DNA of 55,292 bases from JBBRCE01 sp038205115 (lineage in GTDB: Bacteria > Planctomycetota > Planctomycetia > Pirellulales > JBBRCE01): the NCBI GenBank assembly GCA_038205115.1, contig JBBRCE010000033.1, forward strand, positions 1-55,292. Direction: 5' to 3'. A program made the position numbers and the translations under genes. Shown here in pieces: positions 17,093 to 25,221 of this stretch. The notes beneath the pieces were generated by a model. The model saw nothing but the letters and a program-made list of their open reading frames with translations. It did not search any database and was not told the DNA's origin. The stretch's first letter is position 1. Every line of letters starts with the position of its first letter.

Positions 17093-18283
17093 TCACCAGC
17101 CACAGTTTCCCCAATGCCAGCCGTCGACGACAACCAACTGTCGGCCGGCGCTACTCTCGATGGCCAGCGCTTCGAGATGATGCATTCCGCCAGCATTCCA
17201 GGCCTGATTGCCGGCGGACAGCAGCGGTACATCCGACAACTCCGTTTCCCGATACTCCAAGGGCGTGAGTCGCGTGACGACATGCGCGTGAACCGCCGCG
17301 CCGTAGTCGTCGCGGCAATCTTGGGCGAATCGCAGCAAGTGACTGCCCTGCGCGATCACGCGACCTGCTGGCCGAGAGCGGCGCGGATCGGCCGTGCGGA
17401 GCGGACTGGCGGGATGTTCGAGCCACGGTCCGAACAAGTCGTCGCAAAAGAATAACCGCAGCGTGTCGTGTTCGATCCCAGAGCTCGTTTCCGCAAACAG
17501 CCACCAGCGATTTTGATATCGCACAAGCGTCGGGTCTTGGTAAACGCCTTTGGGAAGCAGCGTGGCCGCCAGTTCCCACTCGGTGGGAAATCGTTTGGCG
17601 CGGTACAGCCGCAGTTGGCCCGCGGCATGACACTCCGGCAACAAATACATTTCGCCTTGCCACGGAAACACCAGCGGGTAAGAAAGATGAAAAGGTTCGG
17701 CCAGCACGATTTGCCGATAAGTCCATGTTCGACCGTCGGAACTGGTTGCCCAGCCGATTTCTCCTTTGCCTGTACGCCAATTGAGCACCTCAAAAAACAG
17801 GTGCCACAGCGATTGGACGTAAATTGCAAACGGATCGGCAACAAACGCGGCCGGCACGTCCGTCACGTGGTCGCGCGTCAGGATCGGGTTAACAACTCCA
17901 GCCGCCGGCCCCGCCGTCATCGCCTGCGGCTGTCGGCTTGATGTTGCGTCCGACGTGAGTTCGTACAAGCCGATCGACCACACCTGCGATTTCTGCAACT
18001 GCCGCATGTAAAGCTGATGATGCGTCGAATCCTTGGCGGCGGCCGGTTCGAGAATCAATCCGCAACGCTCAAGTTCCGCCAATTCCGCCTGCCAAACGAA
18101 TTGCGAAGAAACTGCTGCCGCGGCAATGAATTGAGAAACCACGCCGACGCGGCGATAGTGCCGGGCGGTTTGAGCATCGAGCCAGTCCGGCAGACACGCG
18201 CAGTCGAGCGCTTGGCCCTGATCCCAAAGCGTTTGCAGATCGTCGGGGCACTCGGGTATGCGGGCGAAATGACCCTGTTTCAA
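17093..18283 (-). CDS. Beta-propeller protein resembling the GINT1 N-terminal domain
   Basis: 396 residues. From about residue 130 the sequence has the five-blade propeller look of the N-terminal domain found in glucosamine inositolphosphorylceramide transferases and in bacterial formyltransferase fusions: AAFVADPFAIYVQSLWHLFFEV, TGKGEIGWATSSDG, EPFHLSYPLVFPWQGEMYLLPE, LRLYRAKRFPTEW, WWLFAETS and RPAGRVIAQGSHLLRFAQD. A GH43-like fold is implied. No transferase or formyltransferase domain is fused here, so it may bind or process a sugar (function unknown). The start is the TTG at 18283: GGAG lies six bases upstream and no ATG lies near. It follows the GT4 stop by three bases, indicating translational coupling. 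Confidence 0.7.
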   Translation of the reverse strand: MKQGHFARIPECPDDLQTLWDQGQALDCACLPDWLDAQTARHYRRVGVVSQFIAAAAVSSQFVWQAELAELERCGLILEPAAAKDSTHHQLYMRQLQKSQVWSIGLYELTSDATSSRQPQAMTAGPAAGVVNPILTRDHVTDVPAAFVADPFAIYVQSLWHLFFEVLNWRTGKGEIGWATSSDGRTWTYRQIVLAEPFHLSYPLVFPWQGEMYLLPECHAAGQLRLYRAKRFPTEWELAATLLPKGVYQDPTLVRYQNRWWLFAETSSGIEHDTLRLFFCDDLFGPWLEHPASPLRTADPRRSRPAGRVIAQGSHLLRFAQDCRDDYGAAVHAHVVTRLTPLEYRETELSDVPLLSAGNQAWNAGGMHHLEALAIESSAGRQLVVVDGWHWGNCGW

Positions 18284-18286
18284 AGG

Positions 18287-19522
18287 CTACTCCAGACCTT
18301 CCAGTGCGCGCATGCGGGCAAGCAGCGATTGCCCTCGCGCGATCGCTTTATCGTATGTCAGTAGAATTCGATCGACGAAGCGATCGCGCGCAAAATATCG
18401 TTCGATTCGCGCGCGACCGGCCTCGCCCATTCGTCGCCGTAGCGGCTCGTCGGACAACAGCAAATCGAGTGCGGCGGCTGTGGCTGGGATATCCTTGGGC
18501 GGCACGAGCAAGCCTTGCTCGCCATGTATGATGGCTTCAGCTCCGCCGCCTGCGGTGCTCACGATCAGTGGACAGCCGCAGGCCATCGCTTCCAAGTAGA
18601 CGCTGGCGGTGCCGCCCTCGAATTCCGCCGGCGAGCAAAAAACCGTCGCTTGGCGGTAGTAGTTGGGCAGTTCATTGAGCGGCACAAAGCCCAGAAAGCG
18701 GACGTGGGCTTCAGCGCCGACGCTGCGGACGCGGGCTTTCAACTCGTCAGCCAGCGGCTTATCGTCGTTGCCAATCATCATTAATTTGAGGCCCGGATAT
18801 TTGGCGAGCAATGTGAGCACCGCTTCCAGCAGTATCTCAGGCCCTTTGTTGTGAACCATAGCGCCAACGAACAAAATGCTGGGCTGCTCCGGAAGGCTGC
18901 GGTGTGAAGTGACGGAGAATTGCTCGGCATCGACGCCGCAGTGAACGATGTCGATCGCTTCCTCAGGCACTTCGCAATATTTGCTGGTGATTTGCGCCGT
19001 GGCCCGAGAGTTGGCACACAGGGCGTCGGCGCGTTGCACGCAAAAGCGTTCCATAAACGTACCAGTTTGATGCAAACGCGTGCCGCGCTCCGGCCAGCCC
19101 ATGTGCTCGGTGAACATCGCCAGCGAGCCGTGCAAATGCACGACAACCGGGCAGAAATTGTAGATATTGCGGTCCAGCAGGTAGCAATATCCCTCGGCCG
19201 CGAACTCCGGCAAGTCGATCACGTCGAACGCCTGCTGCCCAATCAATTCTTGCAAGTAGCGGAAGACCTGCCAACTGTAACCGACCCAATAGGCTTGGCG
19301 TTCATAGACGGAAAACTCGTGTCCGGGTGGCTGCAAACGATGCACGATTACGCCGTCGTGATTTTCGGTTCGCAACGTGCGCGTGGGAAAGTCGGAGCAG
19401 GATAATACGTGGACCTCGTGTCCGCGCGCGGCGAGACCGTTGGCTTTTAGCCAGGTCTGCGTGCCGATTCCGCCCCAGGGGGTTTCCGGCGGATATTCTT
19501 GGGACACCAGGCAAATGCGCAT
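18287..19522 (-). CDS. Family 4 glycosyltransferase
   Basis: 411 residues, a complete GT-B enzyme of normal length. The N-terminal domain starts MRICLVSQEYPPETPWGGIG, the usual GT4 opening with a glycine-rich acceptor loop. The C-terminal domain has ILFVGAMVHNKGPEILLEAV, RFLGFVPLNELPNYY, and the nucleotide-sugar block SPAEFEGGTASVYLEAMACG followed by PLIVSTAGGGAEAI (E-x7-E motif). It would add a sugar with retention of configuration to the glycan precursor in the cytoplasm; the donor is unknown. The ATG at 19522 starts the conserved domain directly. It lies 74 bases after paralogue 4 and three bases before the propeller gene. Confidence 0.93.
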   Translation of the reverse strand: MRICLVSQEYPPETPWGGIGTQTWLKANGLAARGHEVHVLSCSDFPTRTLRTENHDGVIVHRLQPPGHEFSVYERQAYWVGYSWQVFRYLQELIGQQAFDVIDLPEFAAEGYCYLLDRNIYNFCPVVVHLHGSLAMFTEHMGWPERGTRLHQTGTFMERFCVQRADALCANSRATAQITSKYCEVPEEAIDIVHCGVDAEQFSVTSHRSLPEQPSILFVGAMVHNKGPEILLEAVLTLLAKYPGLKLMMIGNDDKPLADELKARVRSVGAEAHVRFLGFVPLNELPNYYRQATVFCSPAEFEGGTASVYLEAMACGCPLIVSTAGGGAEAIIHGEQGLLVPPKDIPATAAALDLLLSDEPLRRRMGEAGRARIERYFARDRFVDRILLTYDKAIARGQSLLARMRALEGLE

Positions 19523-19596
19523 CAGTCGGGCTCACTGGACCAAGCGACGATTGTCATCCGCGCCACGACGTGACGGAATGCTGAATCGCAATTCCG

Positions 19597-20772
19597 CTAC
19601 AGATCGAGATCATCAATGATCATAGGCAGAACGACGTCGTAATTGAACAATTCGCGGGCAAGTTTTGCCGCGCCGCGACGGTGGCGGTCGTAATCGGCAT
19701 TGAATTGGCTGACCGCGGCCAGAATCTCTTCACTGCTTGAAAATCCAAATAGGCCTTCGCCTGTTGGCAGTACATTGCTAAAGCCGGTTTCTTGAGTAAT
19801 CACCGGCTTACCGGCCGCCAGGTATTGCGCACTGCGCTCGCTGAACCAGCCACTCCGCAGGCGTATGTTCTGATCCTTTGCCACGGTAAACTCTCCGCGC
19901 GAGTGGCCAATGTAGTCGCGATATTTGCCAAGATCCCAAGAGAAATCTACCGCTGGCGTAATCTGCCAACCATGCGACTCAAGCATTTGTTGATCCTGCG
20001 GTTCGTAGCTGGCCAGCCCAAGTTCGAACGGTTGATCGGTGTGCCGTGGTAGATCGATGAACTTCATGAATTCGAAATGCTTGCTCCAATGATAAACTTC
20101 GCCACGGAAGACAACGTCACGCCACGGTTGTCGCCAATTGCCGATGGTCGTCAACGCGCGTCCGCCACGTTGCGCGAACGGTTCCCACAAATCGCAGACC
20201 ACCGCCGGCGGCATGATTTTGAATGGAATCTGGTCGTGCATCGGCACCTGGCAATCGGGCCGATAGTAATTCAAACCCCACGTGTAAAACGCACAATGCG
20301 GTTTGAGAAACTCCAGCGTGTTGGCGTCGCCGTTTGCCAACTCGATTTCGGTTTCGACCGGATCGGTTTCCAGGTACACCAGGCGATTGGTTTGATAGTG
20401 CTCCGGAATTGGCACCGTGCCGCCGTGATAATTGATGATGGCATCGGCTTCCAGATACAGTTGCTTGACCTGCGACTCGTTCATGCCATAGTAGCGACCG
20501 TCGTCGTGCAAGGCATGAAACGACCAATTGTGCTGCAGGTCGAACTGCTTCATCACTTGCTCGATGAAACCGGCCGCCAACGCCGCCGAATCGTCGGACG
20601 CGGTTTGCATGAACATCGACGGCGTCCGTGCGTGACATTCAATGTAGTACGGCTCAAAGCCTAGCCGCTGGAAACCGAGCAGGTAGTGCAGCGTGCCCCA
20701 GACCGCGCCGGCAACCGGAATTTTGGTCATCATGCCCAGCAGCACAATTTTTTTGCGGCGTGAGACAGACAT
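19597..20772 (-). CDS. Glycosyltransferase-like protein, paralogue 4
   Basis: 391 residues, the most divergent of the four related proteins and probably the first gene of the minus-strand operon. Shared blocks: IVLLGMMTKIPVAGAVWGTL, LLGFQRLGFEPYYIE, GSGWFSERSAQYLAAGKPVI in slightly altered form, and ETGFSNVLPTGEGLFGF. The middle differs from paralogues 1-3 (RLVYLETDPVETEIELANGD in place of the LDIDPGF block). A GT-B transferase is likely by family shape. The ATG at 20772 is chosen; a TTG at 20787 adds five residues. Divergent from the acyltransferase gene, with about 155 bases between starts. Confidence 0.75.
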   Translation of the reverse strand: MSVSRRKKIVLLGMMTKIPVAGAVWGTLHYLLGFQRLGFEPYYIECHARTPSMFMQTASDDSAALAAGFIEQVMKQFDLQHNWSFHALHDDGRYYGMNESQVKQLYLEADAIINYHGGTVPIPEHYQTNRLVYLETDPVETEIELANGDANTLEFLKPHCAFYTWGLNYYRPDCQVPMHDQIPFKIMPPAVVCDLWEPFAQRGGRALTTIGNWRQPWRDVVFRGEVYHWSKHFEFMKFIDLPRHTDQPFELGLASYEPQDQQMLESHGWQITPAVDFSWDLGKYRDYIGHSRGEFTVAKDQNIRLRSGWFSERSAQYLAAGKPVITQETGFSNVLPTGEGLFGFSSSEEILAAVSQFNADYDRHRRGAAKLARELFNYDVVLPMIIDDLDL

Positions 20773-20927
20773 GCGCGGTTGCTGCAAGAGAGTGAAAACG
20801 TGAGTTCGCCGCAGTATGACAGGACTGAACCATGAATCAAGCGTTTTTAAGGCAATCCATTGCCAGCCCGTGACGCTTGGAATAAGGTGTGATTAAAACC
20901 AACGTTGCTTTGAGGCCGGGGATTGGC

Positions 20928-21926
20928 ATGTCGACCGTGAACGCCCGAGTCCTCGGCGGATTTGACGATCCACGAATCGACGCCGCACTCTGGCAGTCCG
21001 TTCTGCGGCAAGGCGATACCGACGTCATCTTCATGACCTGGCAGTGGCTGAGCGCCTGGTGGGAGACGATTGGCATCGGCGATTTGGTGCTGGTGGCCGC
21101 CGAGCGCGACGGCCAAATCATTGCCATTGCGCCGCTTTACGCGCGCGAGGGAATGTTGTTCTTTGTGGGCACAGGGTCCGCGGACTATCACGATTTCGTC
21201 GGCGATATCAGCGATTCTGATGTTCTGGACGCGCTGCTGGCAACCGCGCGCGCGGCCACGCCGGATTTCGTCGGTTTCAAATTTCATCTGGTTTCCGAGC
21301 GGTCGCGGACGGGCCAACTGCTGATGGCGGCAGCGAAGCGACTCGATTTGTTGGGAATGCTCAGAAAGGAAGACGTTTCGGTTGCGGTCGATCTGACTGC
21401 CCAGGCGGACGCGATTGGTGCCACGTTGAATCGGAGCATGCTCAAGCGTGAGAACTATTTTCGCCAGGCCGGACCGCTGCTGATTCATCGCGAAACCGAC
21501 GCCGCGGTCATCAAGGCGCGGTTTGCGGAATTCCGCTCGCACTACGACGCGCGCTGGCATGCCAAGGGCTTGCCAGGCGATTTGGCCCAGCCGGAGCAAG
21601 TGGAATTTTATCAGCGTTTTTTGGATCGCGCGGCGCAGACCGGATGGATTCGCTATCTGCAAATCGATTGGCAAGGGCGCTTTTTAGCGGCGGAGTTGGC
21701 CTGGCACTACCGCGGAATCCATTTCTCCGCGCCGTGGTGTTTTGCCATTGCCGCGGCCAGGCACTCGCCCGGACACGTGTTATTGAGACAATCGCTGCTG
21801 GCGGCCCTGGAAGCCGGCCTGCACACCTATGATTTGGGCTTGGGCGAACAAGAGTATAAATTTCGCTTGCCGGCACAGCGAATTGTCTGTTCGACCTGGG
21901 GTTTATACGCCAAAGATCCGCATTAA
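20928..21926 (+). CDS. GNAT-fold acyltransferase, FemAB/CelD-like
   Basis: 332 residues. The overall shape fits the Acetyltransf_6 (CelD/BcsL or FemAB-like) group: an N-terminal part with DVIFMTWQWLSAWWETIG and VLVAAERDGQIIAIAPLY, then a C-terminal GNAT half with FYQRFLDRAAQTGWIRYLQI, FLAAELAWHYRGIHFSAPWC and the closing THTYDLGLGEQEYKFR-like block (HTYDLGLGEQEYKFRL). Such proteins acylate polysaccharides or peptidoglycan precursors, so a modifying role on the neighbouring glycan is plausible (inference). The ATG at 20928 has GGGGA six bases upstream; a GTG at 20889 is an alternative. It is plus-strand between two minus-strand runs, and its stop overlaps that of the ABC exporter. Confidence 0.8.
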   Translation: MSTVNARVLGGFDDPRIDAALWQSVLRQGDTDVIFMTWQWLSAWWETIGIGDLVLVAAERDGQIIAIAPLYAREGMLFFVGTGSADYHDFVGDISDSDVLDALLATARAATPDFVGFKFHLVSERSRTGQLLMAAAKRLDLLGMLRKEDVSVAVDLTAQADAIGATLNRSMLKRENYFRQAGPLLIHRETDAAVIKARFAEFRSHYDARWHAKGLPGDLAQPEQVEFYQRFLDRAAQTGWIRYLQIDWQGRFLAAELAWHYRGIHFSAPWCFAIAAARHSPGHVLLRQSLLAALEAGLHTYDLGLGEQEYKFRLPAQRIVCSTWGLYAKDPH

Positions 21927-23761
21927 ACTTTGGCGTCGCCGGCCAAAAACGTGTTGCGGACGTTATCGATGGCGGCCTTGCGTTCGGCGCGTTTGTTCTG
22001 CATGTCGTGCAATTGGCGGTACAGACCGTCGCGGGCCAGTAACTGGTCGTGATCGCCTTGCTCCACCAACTGACCACGGTCGAGAACTAAGATCTTGTCG
22101 GCTTTACGCACCGTCGACAAACGGTGGGCGATCATGAACGTCGTTCGGCCAATCATCAGACGATCGAGAGCGTCGAGAATCACGGATTCCGTTTTAGAGT
22201 CGATGGACGAAGTTGGCTCGTCGAGAATCAGAATCGGCGCATTTTTCAGAAATGCGCGGGCGACGCAAATTCGCTGGCGCTCTCCGCCGGACAATCGTGC
22301 GCCGCGTTCGCCTAGCTCGGTATCGTAGCCCTGCGGCAACCGCACGATAAAGTCGTGCGCGTTGGCCGCTTCGGCCGCGGCTACGATTTGCTCGTCAGTG
22401 ACGTTCAGGTTTCCATAGCGGATGTTGTCTTTGATGGTGGTCGAGAACAGCAGCGGTTCTTGTAACACGATGCTGACTTGCTCACGCAGCTCTTTGAGTG
22501 CCAGGTTGCGGACGTCGATGCCATCGATCAGCACGCGTCCGCTGGAAATTTCGTAGAACCGCGGGATCAAACTGATCAATGTCGTTTTGCCCGCGCCGGT
22601 AGGGCCGACGATGCCTACAATTTGCCCGGCATGCGCTTCGAACGAAATTTGCTTGAGCGTGTCGGTTCGCTCCTTGTAACTGAAATCGACCTGCTCGAAA
22701 ACGACATTGCCTTGGCAGTTGGGCAGAGGCAGCGGATGGGCGATTTCTTGCACGTCGGGCGGCGTATCCAGCAGATCGAAACCCATTTTCAGGCCAATGT
22801 GATTCTGCTGCAGCGAACTAATCGTCCGCGTGATTTCTTCGAGCGGGTGATAGACCTGATCGACGTACGAACTCAGCACGTACAACACTCCAAATGTCAG
22901 ATCACCCCGTAGCGCAAGCACCACGCCAAAGATCAGCACGCCGGCTTTGCCCAGCGTGGTCGTCATATCGACGACCAACGAAAACAGCGTCTGCCGAATG
23001 GTGACGTCAATGCGGGCGGCAATGGCGCGCTTGCCTTGCGATTGGTAGCGGTTCAATTCCAGCTTCTCGCGACAAAAAGCCACAATCACCCGCATCATCG
23101 AAAATGCCTCATGCACAATCGACAGCGCCTCGCCTTCCATGTTACGCACGTCGATTAATCGCGATTGGATGTTCGTCATGTAGTAACGCACGGAAATCAC
23201 GATGATGGGCATGATAATCAGCGACAGCAGTGCCAGCCCAACGTGAAAGTTCAACAGCACGATCAGCATGGCAATCAGCATGATCACCGCTTCGACCAAA
23301 GCCGGAACGGACATAATCATGCCGCCCACGGCGTCCCCCAGAGAATTGACAATGTAGATGATCATGCCCGAGCGACGCCGATCGTGATAAGCCAGCGACA
23401 ACTGCATGGCGTGATCGAACAATTGGCTGCGAAAACCAAGTTCAATTTGCAGTTCGAGCTTGGAATGCACGTAGTTGTTGACCACCGACAGCAAATTCGT
23501 CATCAATTTCAGCAACACCATCGCGCCCACGGCTACGTACGCCAAATTGGCGCGATGATCCGGCGCAAACAGCGGTGCGAGCCAGGCTGGAACCCAGCCG
23601 GGCGCGGGCTTGGCATTAAAGACTTGATCGGCCAGAATCGCAAACGGCCAAGGCGCCAGCAAACCAGCAGCCACGGTTACAAAGATCATCGCCACCATCA
23701 CCAGCGTCAGACGCCAATGCGGCCAGAGATAGGCAAAGATGCGGGCAACGTATTTGAGCAT
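21923..23761 (-). CDS. MsbA-like ABC exporter (fused permease and ATPase)
   Basis: 612 residues: about six membrane helices in residues 15-310, then an ATPase. Motifs: Walker A GPTGAGKTTL, Q-loop VLQEPLLFS, signature RLSGGERQRICVARAF, Walker B ILILDEPTSSID, and switch His in MIAHRLSTV. As a half-transporter it would work as a homodimer in the inner membrane, exporting a lipid-linked or other amphipathic substrate (family knowledge); in this setting a lipid-linked glycan is plausible (inference). Length is typical. It is the last gene of a minus-strand run that starts at 27887, and it converges with the acyltransferase gene; the two share a TTAA at their stops. Confidence 0.93.
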   Translation of the reverse strand: MLKYVARIFAYLWPHWRLTLVMVAMIFVTVAAGLLAPWPFAILADQVFNAKPAPGWVPAWLAPLFAPDHRANLAYVAVGAMVLLKLMTNLLSVVNNYVHSKLELQIELGFRSQLFDHAMQLSLAYHDRRRSGMIIYIVNSLGDAVGGMIMSVPALVEAVIMLIAMLIVLLNFHVGLALLSLIIMPIIVISVRYYMTNIQSRLIDVRNMEGEALSIVHEAFSMMRVIVAFCREKLELNRYQSQGKRAIAARIDVTIRQTLFSLVVDMTTTLGKAGVLIFGVVLALRGDLTFGVLYVLSSYVDQVYHPLEEITRTISSLQQNHIGLKMGFDLLDTPPDVQEIAHPLPLPNCQGNVVFEQVDFSYKERTDTLKQISFEAHAGQIVGIVGPTGAGKTTLISLIPRFYEISSGRVLIDGIDVRNLALKELREQVSIVLQEPLLFSTTIKDNIRYGNLNVTDEQIVAAAEAANAHDFIVRLPQGYDTELGERGARLSGGERQRICVARAFLKNAPILILDEPTSSIDSKTESVILDALDRLMIGRTTFMIAHRLSTVRKADKILVLDRGQLVEQGDHDQLLARDGLYRQLHDMQNKRAERKAAIDNVRNTFLAGDAKV

Positions 23762-23811
23762 TGCGGAATTACCGAACGACGTGGCCGTTTAAAACGCGAA
23801 CAATTGCCCAT

Positions 23812-23837
23812 GCCCGCTCGCTTGGGCAAGCGCGGGC
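23812..23837. repeat. Intergenic nested inverted repeat
   Basis: Six-base GC arms GCCCGC (23812-23817) and GCGGGC (23832-23837) enclose a second pair of complementary tetramers. It lies between the lipoprotein and exporter genes, with no T tract behind it on the minus strand, so it may modulate mRNA stability or partial termination rather than act as a strong terminator. Confidence 0.4.
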
Positions 23838-23865
23838 CATAGCGAAAATCGTTAAGGGCCGGAAC

Positions 23866-24354
23866 TCAGGGATGAATCAGTTTTGTGTTGTTGGCAATTT
23901 GCTTGAGCGCGTGGACAGCCGCGTTACGCGCTTTCACGTCGCTATCTTGCGATAAACGTTGCAGCGCCGATACGGCCGTCTGCGCGTTTGCGCCGAGCGC
24001 CGGGATGGCGTTTGCGGCCGCTGCGCGGACCAGCGCATCGCGATCTTTTAACAGTTCGATCAAGGTCGGCATGGCGTCCGCCGCATCGTGGCCACATAGC
24101 GGAACGGCCAGCGCCGCGCCGTAGCGAACGGTGGAGTCTTGATCCTTGAGCGCGGCCACGATCTGCGGAACAGCCTTTTTTGCGGTGTTTGGCCCTTGCT
24201 GTTTGATTTCGCGCAGAGCCGCATATCGCATATCGGCCGATGGATCCGCCAGTTGCTTGAGCAAATCGTCCAGCGGGGTCCAACTGACCGATTCGCGCGA
24301 GCTGCAACCCACGACCCAAGTCAGGCAAATGCCGATCCAAATTATGCGTCGCAT
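23866..24354 (-). CDS. HEAT-repeat lipoprotein
   Basis: 162 residues. The N-terminus MRRIIWIGICLTWVVGC is a lipoprotein signal with Cys17 as the attachment site. The rest consists of three to four HEAT/PBS-lyase-like helical repeats: LADPSADMRYAALREIKQQG, LKDQDSTVRYGAALAVPLCG, LKDRDALVRAAAANAIPALG and SQDSDVKARNAAVHALKQIA. This makes a small helical solenoid for protein binding in the periplasm or at the outer membrane; its partner is unknown. The ATG at 24354 is well supported by GGGGAGA seven bases upstream. It lies between the deacetylase and exporter genes, about 105-115 bases from each. Confidence 0.85.
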   Translation of the reverse strand: MRRIIWIGICLTWVVGCSSRESVSWTPLDDLLKQLADPSADMRYAALREIKQQGPNTAKKAVPQIVAALKDQDSTVRYGAALAVPLCGHDAADAMPTLIELLKDRDALVRAAAANAIPALGANAQTAVSALQRLSQDSDVKARNAAVHALKQIANNTKLIHP

Positions 24355-24468
24355 CGAAACGTCTCCCCGCAATGGCCTGGGCGACGTTGCCGACGTCGGC
24401 CGCAATTCACAACATCGTAGCAAAGTAAAATCCGCTGACCAACGGATGATCTGAATTCGACCGCGGAG

Positions 24469-25221
24469 TCAGACTGCATGGGCGACGTCCGCAAAGGTGA
24501 TCAGTTCGATTCCGCTCTCGCCAATGAACGCCCGCACGCGCGAATCGCACAGCGTTGCAACTTCCGCCGGCCGCTCTTGCACGTACATCGTTGGCAATTG
24601 CTGGTCCCAGCCGGGATGGCAGGCTAACTCGGTCACGCCCGGCGTTAATTGCGACAAAACCTCGATCAAGCCCGGCGGTTCGATGGCGTCGGGCCAAGAT
24701 TGTCCGTTCCGCCCTTGTCCGTAAAAATCGCCGCAATAGCGAATGGCGTCGCCGTTGTGCCGCACCGGCACCCCCATTTCCGTCGCACACTTCACCACGA
24801 CGGATCGCACGGGCTCCTGACGATGCACGTGCTGGTGAGAATCGAAATGCGTCGGCGGGCGACCAACTCGCTTCAAAAACCACTCGATCTGCCTTCGGAC
24901 TTCGCGTTCGACCGCCGCGGCGTCGTCCAGTTCCACAACCTGGTAGACGACGTCCCAATGTGCATCGCGATAAATCCACTCGCCCAAGTCAATGTGCAAA
25001 CCAAGGTCCAGCCGCGGAAAAGCAGTTGCCCGTTCGACGGCTTCGTGCGCAGCGGGTTGCCTCACCATCAAACTGGCGCTGGTCACAATTCCCTGGTTGT
25101 GGGCGGCAATGATTCCGTCGTTGGTTTTGCTGCTGAGACCGAAGTCATCTGCGTTTACGATGAGTTGGACTCGTGCGAGTTTGGCAACAGCGGAAGAATC
25201 GGCGGCCGACATATCGATCAT
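24469..25221 (-). CDS. ChbG/YdjC-family carbohydrate deacetylase
   Basis: 250 residues. Family hallmarks: metal-binding Asp pair in LIVNADDFGLS (residues 20-30), LDLGLHIDLGEW with His76, HFDSHQHVH (His129, His131, His133) and ELACHPGWD. The ChbG/HpnK group removes acetyl groups from N-acetylated oligosaccharides or lipid-linked sugars. Its start codon overlaps the stop of the glycosidase-GT2 fusion in an ATGA, so the two are translationally coupled and probably act on the same glycan, for example deacetylating an amino sugar before or after the transferase step (inference). The substrate is not predictable from sequence. Confidence 0.9.
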   Translation of the reverse strand: MIDMSAADSSAVAKLARVQLIVNADDFGLSSKTNDGIIAAHNQGIVTSASLMVRQPAAHEAVERATAFPRLDLGLHIDLGEWIYRDAHWDVVYQVVELDDAAAVEREVRRQIEWFLKRVGRPPTHFDSHQHVHRQEPVRSVVVKCATEMGVPVRHNGDAIRYCGDFYGQGRNGQSWPDAIEPPGLIEVLSQLTPGVTELACHPGWDQQLPTMYVQERPAEVATLCDSRVRAFIGESGIELITFADVAHAV

